Shown piece after piece: positions 17,825-27,926 of a stretch of DNA of 64,000 nucleotides; positions within the stretch are counted from its first letter, which is position 1; each line of letters starts with the position of its first letter. This DNA comes from Microbacterium sp. SA39 (GTDB lineage: Bacteria; Actinomycetota; Actinomycetes; Actinomycetales; Microbacteriaceae): positions 1 through 64,000 of the forward strand of contig NZ_JXRU01000032.1 in the NCBI RefSeq assembly GCF_000967865.1. The letters run 5' to 3'. The notes below the pieces were generated by a model that saw only the letters and a program-made list of their open reading frames with translations, made no database searches and was not told where the DNA came from. Both the position numbers and the translations under genes were made by a program.

Positions 17825-18612
17825 TTCGGCTCCCTCCGGTCGCTCAGCGCACCGCACGCGAGTGCCTCCTGCAGCTGGCGGATGGCTTCCTCCGGCTTGT
17901 CGCGGTGCAGCGAGTGGCCGGCCCCCTCGACGACCGACATCGTGATCCGCGGGTTGGCGGCGAGCACCTCGGCGGCGAGGTCGCCGGTGAAGATGCTGTA
18001 TACCGCGGGGTCGGCGGCGATCACGTGCGTGGGGACGGTCAGTCGCGCCGCGTGCGCGCGGACGTCCCACGGCTGGTTCTGGGCGCTGGTCTGCTCCACG
18101 GCCCACGCGCTCGCCCGCCGCACGGCATCGATCTTCAGCTCGTGATCCTGCGGATGCCAGTGCGGATGCTCCTGCTGCACGACCTCGATGCGGGAGTCGG
18201 CGAAGGCGCGCTCCTGGCTTCGGCGGACGATCGAGGCGTCGCGTCCGTCCACGTGGATGGCCGGGTCGATCAGCACGAGGCGGCGGGTCCACTCCGGATC
18301 GGATGCCGCGGCCACGGTGCTGGCCGCACCGCCCAAGGAGTGCCCGATGACAGCATCCCAGGCGCCGCCGGCATCCGGTGCGGTCGATACGAGGTCGGCG
18401 CCGAACGCCGCCACGGTGTAATCGAGGGAGCGCGGCGCGTCGCCGTGACCGCGGAGGTCGACAGCGGTGGCGTGCCACCCGGCCTCAGCGAGCGCGTCGC
18501 CGAGGCGCCACATGAGTGCGCCGGAGGAGCCGAGGCCGTGCACCAGGAGTGCGCGATGCGAAGCCGACGGGTCGCCCCAGGCGATGCGGGGGAGGGTGAG
18601 CGGTGCAGGCAT
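17821..18612 (-). CDS. Alpha/beta hydrolase
   Basis: 263 aa alpha/beta hydrolase fold. The oxyanion region is LLVHGLGSSG, the nucleophile Ser92 lies in VIGHSLGGAAS, and the catalytic His is in GAGHSLH near residue 237. VDLRGHGDAP is typical of the family. TAGGCT ends 6 nt before ATG 18612, so the gene is probably leaderless. It is followed by the acyl-CoA dehydrogenase homologue with a GTGA overlap; the substrate is unknown. Confidence 0.85.
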   Translation of the reverse strand: MPAPLTLPRIAWGDPSASHRALLVHGLGSSGALMWRLGDALAEAGWHATAVDLRGHGDAPRSLDYTVAAFGADLVSTAPDAGGAWDAVIGHSLGGAASTVAAASDPEWTRRLVLIDPAIHVDGRDASIVRRSQERAFADSRIEVVQQEHPHWHPQDHELKIDAVRRASAWAVEQTSAQNQPWDVRAHAARLTVPTHVIAADPAVYSIFTGDLAAEVLAANPRITMSVVEGAGHSLHRDKPEEAIRQLQEALACGALSDRREPK

Positions 18613-18654
18613 GTCTCCAGCCTATGACCGCGCTCGCGTGGGGTCGCGTCGGAG

Positions 18655-19569
18655 TCAGACGATCGGGGGCATATCGGCGTGGGTCACGAGCACCCGGGCG
18701 GCGGCGGCGTGCCCGGCTGCGAGGCGCTCCGCGAGAGGTCTCTCCTCGAGAGTCGCGGCGAGGAAGCCGGAGGCGAAGGCATCGCCCGCGCCGACCGGCT
18801 CGACGACGTCGACCACCGGCGCCGGCACGAAGACGGGCTCCGCGCCGTGGGCGAACGCGGTCGCTCCGACGTCGCCGTCCTTGACCACGAGCAGGGCGCA
18901 GTTCGGCAGGAACGCGCGGATGTCGGCGGGTGTCGCCGTGCCCCAGATGCGCTCGGCCTCGTCGCGTCCGACGAAGGTGATGTCGGCGGCGTCGGCGAGG
19001 CGGGCGAGGGTTGCGGCGGCGTGCTCGCGGGACCAGAGCGGGCGCCGGTCGTTGACGTCGAACGACACGGCGGCCCCGGCCGCGCGCGCGTCGACGAACA
19101 GTTGGTCCACCATCCGCAGGCAGGAGTCCGACAGGGCCGGGGTGATGCCGGTGGTGTGCACGATCCGCACGCCCGCGAGCCTTCCGGGGGAGAGGAAGCC
19201 CGGCGCCATCGTGGCGGCTGCGGAGCCGCGACGGTAGTAGTACACCGTGGAACCCTCCGCGCCGGGGTCCTTGAACATGACGCCCGTCGGAGCGTCGGCG
19301 TCGCGCTCCACCCACAGCTCGACTCCGCGCCTGCTCAGCTCCGACAGGATGCGGTCGCCGAGCGGGTCATCTCCCAGCCGGGAGGCCCAGGCTGCGCGAT
19401 GACCGGCCGCGGTGATGCCCGCGGTCACGTTGGACTCCGCGCCGGCGAGCCCGACGGTGGCGGTCTCCGCCGCGACGAGTGCGCCGCCGACCGGCGTGAT
19501 CAGGGCCATGGTCTCGCCGACGCAGACGATCTCCGGTGCGGAGGAAGGGGAGGGAGAGGAGCTGCTCAT
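18655..19569 (-). CDS. PfkB-family carbohydrate kinase (2-keto-3-deoxygluconate kinase-like)
   Basis: 304 aa ribokinase/PfkB fold. The N-terminal block GLAGAESNVTAGITAAG and the C-terminal ATP-binding and catalytic block EPVGAGDAFASGFL (catalytic Asp) are present. Spacing and the GETMALITP start resemble KdgK-type kinases. ATG 19569 overlaps the stop of the MFS gene (ATGA), so transport and phosphorylation are coupled. The exact sugar is not decidable. Confidence 0.82.
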   Translation of the reverse strand: MSSSSPSPSSAPEIVCVGETMALITPVGGALVAAETATVGLAGAESNVTAGITAAGHRAAWASRLGDDPLGDRILSELSRRGVELWVERDADAPTGVMFKDPGAEGSTVYYYRRGSAAATMAPGFLSPGRLAGVRIVHTTGITPALSDSCLRMVDQLFVDARAAGAAVSFDVNDRRPLWSREHAAATLARLADAADITFVGRDEAERIWGTATPADIRAFLPNCALLVVKDGDVGATAFAHGAEPVFVPAPVVDVVEPVGAGDAFASGFLAATLEERPLAERLAAGHAAAARVLVTHADMPPIV

Positions 19570-20774
19570 GAGGGGGTGACCGCCACTGGTTCTGTATCGG
19601 GATGGGGACTCGCGTCACGGTGACGCAGATCGGGGAATGCGCGGACGAAGACCACCGCGACGATGAGGCCGACGGCGGCGAACAGAGCCGCGGCGAAGTA
19701 GGCGCCGCGCCAGTCGCCGCTGTCGACCAGGAATCCTGCCACGGCGGAGCCCGCGGCGGCGCCGATGAGCTGGCCGGTGCCGGCCCAGCCGAACGCCTCG
19801 GCCGTCTCGGAGAACTTCACACTCGCCGAGGTGATGGCGAACAGGACGGCGAGTGCGGGAGCGATGCCGATCCCGGCGAGGGCCAGGGTGCCGCCGAGCC
19901 AGAAGACGTTGAGCATCACCATGGTCAGGGCGAGGCCGACGGTCACGATGAGAAGCCGTCGCGCCATGGCCCACGGGCCGATCGGGATGTGCCCGAAGGC
20001 GAGGCCCCCGACGAGGCTGCCGGCCGAGAACACGGCGAGCACGAGCCCCGCCGTCAGGCTCCCGTGCTCGAAGGTGGCGACGACGCCGACCTCGACGGCC
20101 GCGCAGGCACCGATGAGCAGGAATCCGATGACGGTCGCGAGCATCACCGGCGGCTTGAGGACCACCGTGCCCAGCGCGTTGCGGCTGCGGGGGATGCGCA
20201 CGCGTCCGACCTCGGGGGAGAGGATGAACCACGCGCCTCCGCCGACCAGGACGACGGCGACGAGCAGCAGCCCCTCCACCGTGCCGATCTGGGTGGAGAC
20301 GAGCGTGATGACCACGGGCGCCAGGACCCAGATGATCTCCTGCAGCGACGCGTCGAGGGAGAACAGGGGCGTCAGCTGCGAGGAGTTGACGAGCTTGGGG
20401 TAGATCGTGCGCACCGCGGCCTGGATCGGCGGCGTCGAGAGCCCGGCGATCATGCCGAGGACCATGTAGCCCGGCACGCTGAGCGGAAGGAGGGCGAGTC
20501 CGAGAAAGGCGACCACGCACACGCTGAGCGTCAGTGTGAGCACCCGGCGCATGCCCCACGCGCCCATCCAGCGGCTGGTGACGGGGCCGGCGATCGCCTG
20601 GCCCACGCTGGTGGCCGCGAGCACGAGGCCTGCGGACCCGTACGAGCCGGTCTGCTGTTCGACGTGCAGCAGGATCGCGAGCGACGACATGCCGTTGGGG
20701 AAGCGAGCGGTCAGCTGTGCCGCGATCATGCGCGCCACACCCGGCGTGCGAAGAAGATCCCGATATCCCGCCAC
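19566..20774 (-). CDS. Major facilitator superfamily transporter
   Basis: About 402 aa with some 12 hydrophobic segments, beginning YRDLLRTPGVARMIAAQLTA and including the cytoplasmic loop SRWMGAWGMRR. The closest general type is the actinobacterial MFS group that starts with this RMIAAQLTARFP motif. The start is uncertain: GTG 20774 gives normal family length; the frame stays open upstream but encodes nothing transporter-like. It is the first gene of an operon with the sugar kinase. Confidence 0.8.
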   Translation of the reverse strand: MAGYRDLLRTPGVARMIAAQLTARFPNGMSSLAILLHVEQQTGSYGSAGLVLAATSVGQAIAGPVTSRWMGAWGMRRVLTLTLSVCVVAFLGLALLPLSVPGYMVLGMIAGLSTPPIQAAVRTIYPKLVNSSQLTPLFSLDASLQEIIWVLAPVVITLVSTQIGTVEGLLLVAVVLVGGGAWFILSPEVGRVRIPRSRNALGTVVLKPPVMLATVIGFLLIGACAAVEVGVVATFEHGSLTAGLVLAVFSAGSLVGGLAFGHIPIGPWAMARRLLIVTVGLALTMVMLNVFWLGGTLALAGIGIAPALAVLFAITSASVKFSETAEAFGWAGTGQLIGAAAGSAVAGFLVDSGDWRGAYFAAALFAAVGLIVAVVFVRAFPDLRHRDASPHPDTEPVAVTPS

Positions 20775-21143
20775 CAGACCACGGTACCGGGCGCGGACGA
20801 TCGTCGTCGAAGCGACGACGCGCGCGACACGCCGACGACACGCCGAAGTGCTGTTTCCACAGGGGTTCGGATGTCGGAGGCCCCGCGTAGCGTGCGACCT
20901 GTGGATGGATCTCTCACAGGTCCCTCCCAGCCGCGATTTCTCGGGCTTCGAGGTGGCCTCCCCGGCAGCCGTGCCTGTGGAAGAAACGGTGGACAACCTG
21001 TGTTGTATATGGGGAGAGCGGTGGAAAACTACACGGATGTAACTACTACCCCTTGTGGTCGCCCCCAATGTCGGCACCCATATGTAGTATTGAACTCCCG
21101 GCGGCGGTCCTGCCGGAAAAGAGAGATTTGAGGGGAACAGAAG
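20775..21143 (+). promoter_or_regulatory. Intergenic control region of nrdHIEF with DnaA-box-like cluster
   Basis: 369 bp without a convincing gene. Five TTnTCCAC-type sites occur: 20853-20861 forward, and 20900-20908, 20976-20984, 20988-20996 and 21020-21028 reverse. The one at 20988-20996 reads TTGTCCACC on the minus strand, 8 of 9 matches to the high-GC DnaA box TTGTCCACA. This suggests DnaA control of nucleotide reduction; binding is inferred. Confidence 0.5.
21001..21091 (+). promoter_or_regulatory. Candidate NrdR-type boxes and -10 of nrdH
   Basis: TGTTGTATATGGGG (21001-21014) and CACCCATATGTAGTATT (21075-21091) share a CCCATAT core in opposite orientation, as paired NrdR boxes often do before nrd operons. 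TAGTAT at 21085-21090 is a plausible -10 inside the second box. Spacing and identity are approximate, so the assignment is tentative. Confidence 0.4.
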
Positions 21144-21377
21144 ATGTCGATCACGGTCTACACGAAGCCTTCCTGCGTTCAGTGCAACGCGACGTACCGC
21201 GCTCTGGATGCCAAGGGCATCGAGTACGAGATCCACGACCTTTCGGAGGATCCGACGGCGCTCGAGCAGGTCAAGGCGCTCGGCTACATGCAGGCGCCGG
21301 TCGTCGTCACCGACGAGGACCACTGGTCGGGTTTCCGTCCCGACAAGATCGCCGAACTCGCCACACGTCTGGCTTGA
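21144..21377 (+). CDS. nrdH: Glutaredoxin-like NrdH
   Basis: 77 aa thioredoxin-fold redoxin that reduces class Ib ribonucleotide reductase. The active site CVQC lies at residues 11-14, and the cis-Pro block QAPVVV and the C-terminal SGFRPDKI are as in NrdH. GAGGGGA upstream is the SD. It is the first gene of nrdHIEF. Confidence 0.96.
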   Translation: MSITVYTKPSCVQCNATYRALDAKGIEYEIHDLSEDPTALEQVKALGYMQAPVVVTDEDHWSGFRPDKIAELATRLA

Positions 21378-21419
21378 ATACCGTTTCGGCCTGACCTCCA
21401 CCACACCCGAGGGGGAACT

Positions 21420-21872
21420 ATGAGCGCCGCCGTCGCGACCACCGCGCCGCTCCTGGTCTTCTTCTCCAGCGTGTCCGGCAACACGGCACGCTTCATCGAG
21501 AAGCTCGGGCTCCCCGCCCGACGCATCCCGCTCCACCCGCAGGAAGAATCTCTCGTCATCGACGAGCCCTTCGTGCTGGTCACCCCCACCTACGGCGGGG
21601 GCGAGGGGCGCGGCGTCGAACGCGGGGCAGTGCCCAAGCAGGTGATCCGGTTCCTCAACGACGAGGGCAACCGGCGTCACCTCCGCGGAGTGATCTCCGC
21701 GGGAAACACGAATTTCGGCGAGTCGTTCTGTCTCGCCGGTGACATCATCAGCCGCAAGTGTCAGGTGCCTCACTTGTATCGGCTCGAGATCTTCGGCACA
21801 CCAGACGATGTCGATCGCGTGAGCGACGGATTGGAACGACAGTGGACAGCACAGTTGCAGAGCAGACAGTGA
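21420..21872 (+). CDS. nrdI: Flavodoxin-like NrdI
   Basis: 150 aa. It supplies oxidant for assembly of the dimanganese-tyrosyl radical in NrdF. The FMN-binding loop [10 protein letters not shown] and the blocks [12 protein letters not shown] and [14 protein letters not shown] are typical. GAGGGGGAACT precedes ATG 21420. The 3' end overlaps nrdE. Confidence 0.96.
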   Translation: MSAAVATTAPLLVFFSSVSGNTARFIEKLGLPARRIPLHPQEESLVIDEPFVLVTPTYGGGEGRGVERGAVPKQVIRFLNDEGNRRHLRGVISAGNTNFGESFCLAGDIISRKCQVPHLYRLEIFGTPDDVDRVSDGLERQWTAQLQSRQ

Positions 21873-24013
21873 CCGAGACCGTGGCCTTCAAGGTGAACCC
21901 CTCCTACGAGGGGCTCGACTATCACGCGCTCAACGCGATGCTCAATCTCTACGACGCGAACGGCAAGATCCAGTTCGACGCCGACAAGCGTGCCGCGCGG
22001 GAGTACTTCCTGCAGCACGTGAACCAGAACACGGTGTTCTTCCACTCCCTCAAGGAGCGTCTCGACTACCTCGTCGAGAAGGAGTACTACGAGGGCGCCG
22101 TCATCGAGAAGTACCCGTTCGACTTCATCCAGAAGCTCAACGACCTGGCGTACTCGAAGAAGTTCCGCTTCGAGACCTTCCTCGGTGCGTTCAAGTACTA
22201 CACCAGCTACACGCTGAAGACGTTCGACGGCAAGCGCTACCTCGAGCGCTTCGAAGACCGTGTCGTGATGACCGCCCTCGGACTGGCCGACGGCGACGAG
22301 AAGCTCGCGGTCGCCCTGGTCGAGGAGATCATCTCCGGCCGGTTCCAGCCGGCCACCCCGACGTTCCTCAACGCAGGCAAGGCGCAGCGCGGCGAGCTCG
22401 TCAGCTGCTTCCTGCTGCGCATCGAAGACAACATGGAGTCGATCGCCCGCGGCATCAACTCCGCGCTCCAGCTCTCCAAGCGCGGCGGCGGCGTGGCACT
22501 GCTGCTGTCGAACATCCGCGAGGCCGGAGCTCCGATCAAGCAGATCGAGAACCAGTCCTCGGGCATCATCCCCGTGATGAAGCTTCTCGAAGACAGCTTC
22601 AGCTATGCCAACCAGTTGGGTGCCCGCCAGGGCGCGGGAGCCGTGTACCTGAACGCGCACCACCCCGACATCATGCGGTTCCTCGACACCAAGCGCGAGA
22701 ACGCCGACGAGAAGATCCGCATCAAGACGCTGTCGCTCGGCGTCGTCGTGCCCGACATCACCTTCGAGCTCGCGAAGAACGACGAGGACATGTACCTCTT
22801 CTCGCCGTACGACGTCGAGAAGGTCTACGGCGTTCCGTTCGGCGACATCTCGGTCACCGAGAAGTACCGCGAGATGGTCGACAACCCGCGCATCAAGAAG
22901 ACGAAGATCAACGCGCGCGAGTTCTTCCAGACCGTCGCCGAGATCCAGTTCGAGTCCGGCTACCCGTACGTCATGTTCGAAGACACGGTGAACAAGGCCA
23001 ACCCCATCAAGGGGCGGATCAACATGTCGAACCTCTGCAGCGAGATCCTGCAGGTGAACACGCCGACCACGTACAACGACGATCTGTCGTACGACAACAT
23101 CGGCAAGGACATCTCCTGCAACCTCGGGTCGATGAACATCGCGCTGTCGATGGATGCCGACAACCTCGGCCAGACGGTCGAGACCGCGATCCGCGCTCTC
23201 ACCGCGGTCAGCGACCAGAGCCACATCGGCTCGGTGCGCTCGATCGAGGACGGCAACGACCGCTCGCACGCCATCGGCCTCGGCCAGATGAACCTGCACG
23301 GCTACCTCGCTCGCGAGCACGTGTTCTACGGCTCCGAAGAGGGCATCGACTTCACGAACATCTACTTCTACACGGTGCTGTTCCACGCGCTGCGCGCCTC
23401 GAACAACATCGCAATCGAGCGCGGCACGACCTTCGACGGCTTCGAGGACTCGACGTACGCCAGCGGCACGTTCTTCGACAAGTACATCGAGCGCGCCTGG
23501 GTTCCGGAGACCGAGAAGGTCAAGGAGCTCTTCGCCGGCAAGCACATCCCGACCCAGGACGACTGGGCCGAGCTCAAGGCCTCGATCCAGAAGCACGGCA
23601 TCTACAACCAGAACCTGCAGGCGGTGCCGCCGACCGGCTCGATCTCGTACATCAACAACTCGACGTCGTCGATCCACCCGATCGCCTCGAAGATCGAGAT
23701 CCGCAAGGAAGGCAAGCTCGGCCGCGTCTACTACCCGGCCGCGTTCATGACGAACGACAACCTGGAGTACTACCAGGACGCGTACGAGATCGGCTACGAG
23801 AAGGTCATCGACACGTACGCCGCGGCCACGCAGCACGTCGACCAGGGTCTGTCGCTGACGCTGTTCTTCAAGGACACCGCCACCACGCGTGACATCAACA
23901 AGGCGCAGATCTACGCATGGCGCAAGGGCATCAAGACGATCTACTACATCCGCCTGCGTCAGATGGCGCTCGAGGGCACCGACATGGCCGAGTGCGTCTC
24001 GTGCATGCTCTGA
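21842..24013 (+). CDS. nrdE: Class Ib ribonucleoside-diphosphate reductase alpha subunit
   Basis: About 723 aa, catalytic subunit reducing NDPs to dNDPs. It has the class Ib N-terminus ([19 protein letters not shown]), active-site cysteines in SCFLLR and SNLCSEIL, and the C-terminal redox pair in MAECVSCML that is recharged by NrdH. Two starts are possible: GTG 21842 (chosen, GGAACGA upstream) and GTG 21869, which overlaps the nrdI stop. There is no ATP-cone, as expected for NrdE. Confidence 0.95.
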   Translation: MDSTVAEQTVTETVAFKVNPSYEGLDYHALNAMLNLYDANGKIQFDADKRAAREYFLQHVNQNTVFFHSLKERLDYLVEKEYYEGAVIEKYPFDFIQKLNDLAYSKKFRFETFLGAFKYYTSYTLKTFDGKRYLERFEDRVVMTALGLADGDEKLAVALVEEIISGRFQPATPTFLNAGKAQRGELVSCFLLRIEDNMESIARGINSALQLSKRGGGVALLLSNIREAGAPIKQIENQSSGIIPVMKLLEDSFSYANQLGARQGAGAVYLNAHHPDIMRFLDTKRENADEKIRIKTLSLGVVVPDITFELAKNDEDMYLFSPYDVEKVYGVPFGDISVTEKYREMVDNPRIKKTKINAREFFQTVAEIQFESGYPYVMFEDTVNKANPIKGRINMSNLCSEILQVNTPTTYNDDLSYDNIGKDISCNLGSMNIALSMDADNLGQTVETAIRALTAVSDQSHIGSVRSIEDGNDRSHAIGLGQMNLHGYLAREHVFYGSEEGIDFTNIYFYTVLFHALRASNNIAIERGTTFDGFEDSTYASGTFFDKYIERAWVPETEKVKELFAGKHIPTQDDWAELKASIQKHGIYNQNLQAVPPTGSISYINNSTSSIHPIASKIEIRKEGKLGRVYYPAAFMTNDNLEYYQDAYEIGYEKVIDTYAAATQHVDQGLSLTLFFKDTATTRDINKAQIYAWRKGIKTIYYIRLRQMALEGTDMAECVSCML

Positions 24014-25039
<1,026 letters not shown>

Positions 25040-25074
25040 GAGCTTCTCTTTGAGGCCCCGACGAAACGGCTGGT

Positions 25075-25116
25075 GAGAGGCCCGGATCCGCGAGATCTCG
25101 CGGGTTCGGGCCTCTC
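25075..25116. terminator. Strong hairpin after nrdF
   Basis: GAGAGGCCCGGA (25075-25086) pairs with TTCGGGCCTCTC (25105-25116), and the enclosed segment forms a further CCGCGAGA/TCTCGCGG stem. There is no U tract on the plus strand. It separates nrdF from the ROK gene. Confidence 0.7.
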
Positions 25117-25161
25117 GCGTGCCTCTGCGGATCTTCCTGACCAGTGCGGGATAATGGCACC

Positions 25162-26319
25162 GTGACGCCCCGCGAGAAGCCGAAGGTTCGAGAGCTGAAT
25201 CTCGCGCGCACGCTTCGCGAGATCCGCGCCGGGTCCGAGACGACGATCTCCCAGCTGGTCGGTGCGACAGGGCTGTCGAGGCCGAGCGTGAACTCCCTCA
25301 TCCTGCAGCTGACGGACCTCGGCTGGGTCGAGACCGTGACGCCGACGCCGGACGGCCTCGGCGGCCGCCCTCCTCAGCGCTATCGATTCAATGCCGGGAT
25401 CGGACGCCTGGTCGGGCTCGACATCGGCGTGCACCGCGTGAGCGTGGTGGTGACCGATCTCGCCGGCGAGGTGATCGCGGGTGCGAAGCTCGACGTCGAC
25501 CCCGATGCGCTCCCGGATGAACGCCTCGTGCGAGTCGACGAAGCCCTCGACCTGGCCCTCGCGGAGGCCGCCGTGGCTCCCGAGGATGTCTGGTCGGTCG
25601 GCGCAGCGGTCACGGGTGCCGTCGACGCGCATGGTCGCACGTCGATGTTCAGCCCGATGCCCGGCTGGGGCGAGGTCGACCTGATCGGCCACCTCGCGTC
25701 CCGGCTGTCCTGCCCGGTCCGGGTGGAGAACGACGTCAAGCTCGCCCTTCTCGCCGAACACGCATGGGGGGCGGTGCGAGGCGCCAAGGATGTCGCCTAC
25801 GTGCTCGCTGGTCAACGAACCGGTGCCGCGTCGATGGTGAACGGCCAGCTGGTGCGCGGGCACGGCGGAGCTGCCGGCGAGATCGGTGCTCTGCCAGCGG
25901 TGCACTGGCGCCGCGCGAGCGAGCGGTTGCTGCACGTGCCCGGTATGCCGGAATCACTGCGCGAGAGCGAGCGTGCCGCGTGGACATTCGAACAGGCCCA
26001 GCGTGCAGACCCGGTAGCGAAGAAGGTCGTCCGGAAGTACGCCCGGGACGTCGCAACGGGTGCAGCCGCTGTCGCCCTCACGCTCGATCCCGAGATCGTG
26101 GTGATCGGTGGTGGCAGCGCGAAATGGGCGAATCTGTGGCTCCCGGAGTTCAGCGCGATGCTGAACAAGAGCGTCGTGCGAATGCCGGAGGTCAGGGTCT
26201 CGACCCTGGGTGGCGACCACGTGGCGCGCGGCGCCGTGCGGATGGCGATGACCGAGGTGGAGCGGCGACTCCACGGCGACAGGCTCCTGCCTGCGAAACG
26301 GCCCGCCGCCGGGGAGTGA
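25162..26319 (+). CDS. ROK-family transcriptional repressor
   Basis: 385 aa. N-terminal winged HTH (GSETTISQLVGATGLSRPSV) is followed by the ROK sugar-binding fold (VGLDIGVHRVSVVVTDL, GHGGAAGEIGALP, DPEIVVIGGGS). The Cys-rich zinc motif of ROK proteins is missing. GATAAT ends 6 nt before GTG 25162, indicating a leaderless start; GTG 25144 is the alternative. It is convergent with the alpha-galactosidase operon, which it may regulate. Confidence 0.83.
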   Translation: MTPREKPKVRELNLARTLREIRAGSETTISQLVGATGLSRPSVNSLILQLTDLGWVETVTPTPDGLGGRPPQRYRFNAGIGRLVGLDIGVHRVSVVVTDLAGEVIAGAKLDVDPDALPDERLVRVDEALDLALAEAAVAPEDVWSVGAAVTGAVDAHGRTSMFSPMPGWGEVDLIGHLASRLSCPVRVENDVKLALLAEHAWGAVRGAKDVAYVLAGQRTGAASMVNGQLVRGHGGAAGEIGALPAVHWRRASERLLHVPGMPESLRESERAAWTFEQAQRADPVAKKVVRKYARDVATGAAAVALTLDPEIVVIGGGSAKWANLWLPEFSAMLNKSVVRMPEVRVSTLGGDHVARGAVRMAMTEVERRLHGDRLLPAKRPAAGE

Positions 26320-26324
26320 CGCCG

Positions 26325-27833
26325 CTACATCGCGTACTGTCCCGGCACGCCGTTGATCGCGGGCTCGAAGTCCACCAGACGCGATCCGATCCGGAAACGG
26401 TACCTGTCGATCTGCTCCGTCTCCGGTTCTGCGGAGAAGAATTGGCGCATCGATCGACGCTCCTCTTCATCCAGCCACTCCGGCGGATCGGAGACCGCGC
26501 GGAAATCCGAGAGCGTCGCACAGTCCTGCAGCCATTGCATCTGCTCCGCGTTCAGCAGGTTCCGCTGTCTCCGGAAGTAGACGACATCCGGATCGAGGCC
26601 GATCAGGTCCCGCATCCAGAGGCGGTTCACGCCGTTGAACACGGCGTTGCGGGCCATGGCGTCCGAAGGGTCGTCGCTGGCGTAGTTGTCCCACATCGGC
26701 GCCACGTCGGGCCCCGTGCGGACGGCGTTCACGACGCCCAGGGAGGGGAAGATCGGCGCGCCCGAGCCGAGGATGTACGTATGGGGGCCCGCGGCCTCTC
26801 GGATCAGCTCCATCGCGCTGCGGTATGCCGTCTCGCGGTCGAGGTCCGCGCTGCGCACACCCTCCACCGCACCGGCGTTGATGAAGTCGAGCTTGAGGTA
26901 CGTGAATCCCCAATCCTGGACGGCGCGGCCGATCGTCTCGACGAGGAAGTCCTGCGCGTCGGAGCGCGTGAAGTCGAACGTGTAGTAGCCGGAGCCCCAG
27001 TTGGAACCCGCGATCACGGGGGAGCCGTCCGCGCCGCGCAGCACCATCTGCGGGTTGCGCTCGACGATCTCTGCGGAGGGGAGCGCGATGAACGGAGCGA
27101 TCCACAGGCCCGGTCGCATCCCTCGATCGATGATCGACGAAGCCGTGTCGCGCATGCCGGCCGCGAACTTGTCGTTCGGCTGCCAATCTCCGACGAGCTT
27201 CTCCCACCCGTCGTCGAGCTGCACGGTGTCGATCCCGAAAGCCGGCAGTTCGGGCACGATCCGGTCGAGGTCAGCGCGTGAGATCCCCTCGTAGAACGAG
27301 TACCACGAGGACCACACCTTGCCCGGGTTCTGGGCAAGCACGCCGTAGCGATCGGCGAGCAGATCGCGGTACCGGCCCATGACCTCGTGCTCGTGGTGGC
27401 CGGTGATCAGCACCCAGCTGGCGGAGCGGTTCGTCTCGGTCCACGCCGCGAGCAGGTCGCGATCGGCGTGCAGGCGAGGAGTGTCTCCCTCGAGGCATCC
27501 GAGCAGGAGCGACCGCGAGCTGTCCGTGACGACCATCATCCAGGAGGAGTGGTGCCGCTGAGGGTCGTCCCAGCCGGTGTCGTCGGCGGTCTGGCGCCGC
27601 ACCGGATTCTCGACACGGAGAGGAGGTTCGTCGAGTCGTCGCCAGCCGGTCGGCGACCACGAGTTCTGCCCGTTGCGGTAGACGTCCCCGGCCGTGAATC
27701 CGTGCAGCAGGGAGATGCGCGGCGCGTTCAGGAAGGTCTCTTCCACCACATCCGTCGGGCGCGCCCAGGTCGGCCGATCCGTGACGGATCCGGTGAGCTG
27801 CATCGGTACGGCGGCATGGGTGTCGAGTGACAT
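26325..27833 (-). CDS. Alpha-galactosidase, GH36-like
   Basis: 502 aa cytoplasmic glycoside hydrolase without a signal peptide. The retaining mechanism residues are visible: nucleophile Asp316 in YLKLDF and acid/base Asp376 in RTGPDVAPMW. LDDGWEKLVGDWQPN and RPGLWIAPF are characteristic of clan GH-D. It lies downstream of the CUT1 transporter genes with GAGGAGA before ATG 27833, so it probably hydrolyses imported alpha-galactosides such as melibiose or raffinose. Confidence 0.85.
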   Translation of the reverse strand: MSLDTHAAVPMQLTGSVTDRPTWARPTDVVEETFLNAPRISLLHGFTAGDVYRNGQNSWSPTGWRRLDEPPLRVENPVRRQTADDTGWDDPQRHHSSWMMVVTDSSRSLLLGCLEGDTPRLHADRDLLAAWTETNRSASWVLITGHHEHEVMGRYRDLLADRYGVLAQNPGKVWSSWYSFYEGISRADLDRIVPELPAFGIDTVQLDDGWEKLVGDWQPNDKFAAGMRDTASSIIDRGMRPGLWIAPFIALPSAEIVERNPQMVLRGADGSPVIAGSNWGSGYYTFDFTRSDAQDFLVETIGRAVQDWGFTYLKLDFINAGAVEGVRSADLDRETAYRSAMELIREAAGPHTYILGSGAPIFPSLGVVNAVRTGPDVAPMWDNYASDDPSDAMARNAVFNGVNRLWMRDLIGLDPDVVYFRRQRNLLNAEQMQWLQDCATLSDFRAVSDPPEWLDEEERRSMRQFFSAEPETEQIDRYRFRIGSRLVDFEPAINGVPGQYAM

Positions 27834-27875
27834 GGTTCTCCTCGGTGACTGCTGATGATTCGATTGACGCGCGCA

Positions 27876-27915
27876 CTCCGTCGGCGCGCCGGCGAGTGCC
27901 GACGCGCCGACGGAG
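27876..27915 (-). terminator. Intercistronic hairpin after substrate-binding protein gene
   Basis: A perfect 13-bp stem (27876-27888 with 27903-27915) closes a 14-nt loop directly downstream of the binding-protein stop. Such hairpins often stabilise binding-protein mRNA or attenuate the downstream gene, here the alpha-galactosidase. Confidence 0.65.
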
Positions 27916-27926
27916 AACAGCGGCTG

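Noticed and set aside
21770..23836. 688-aa open frame antisense to nrdE
   Set aside because: It has the repeated Val/Leu/Glu/Arg composition typical of antisense shadow frames, and nrdE is unquestionable.
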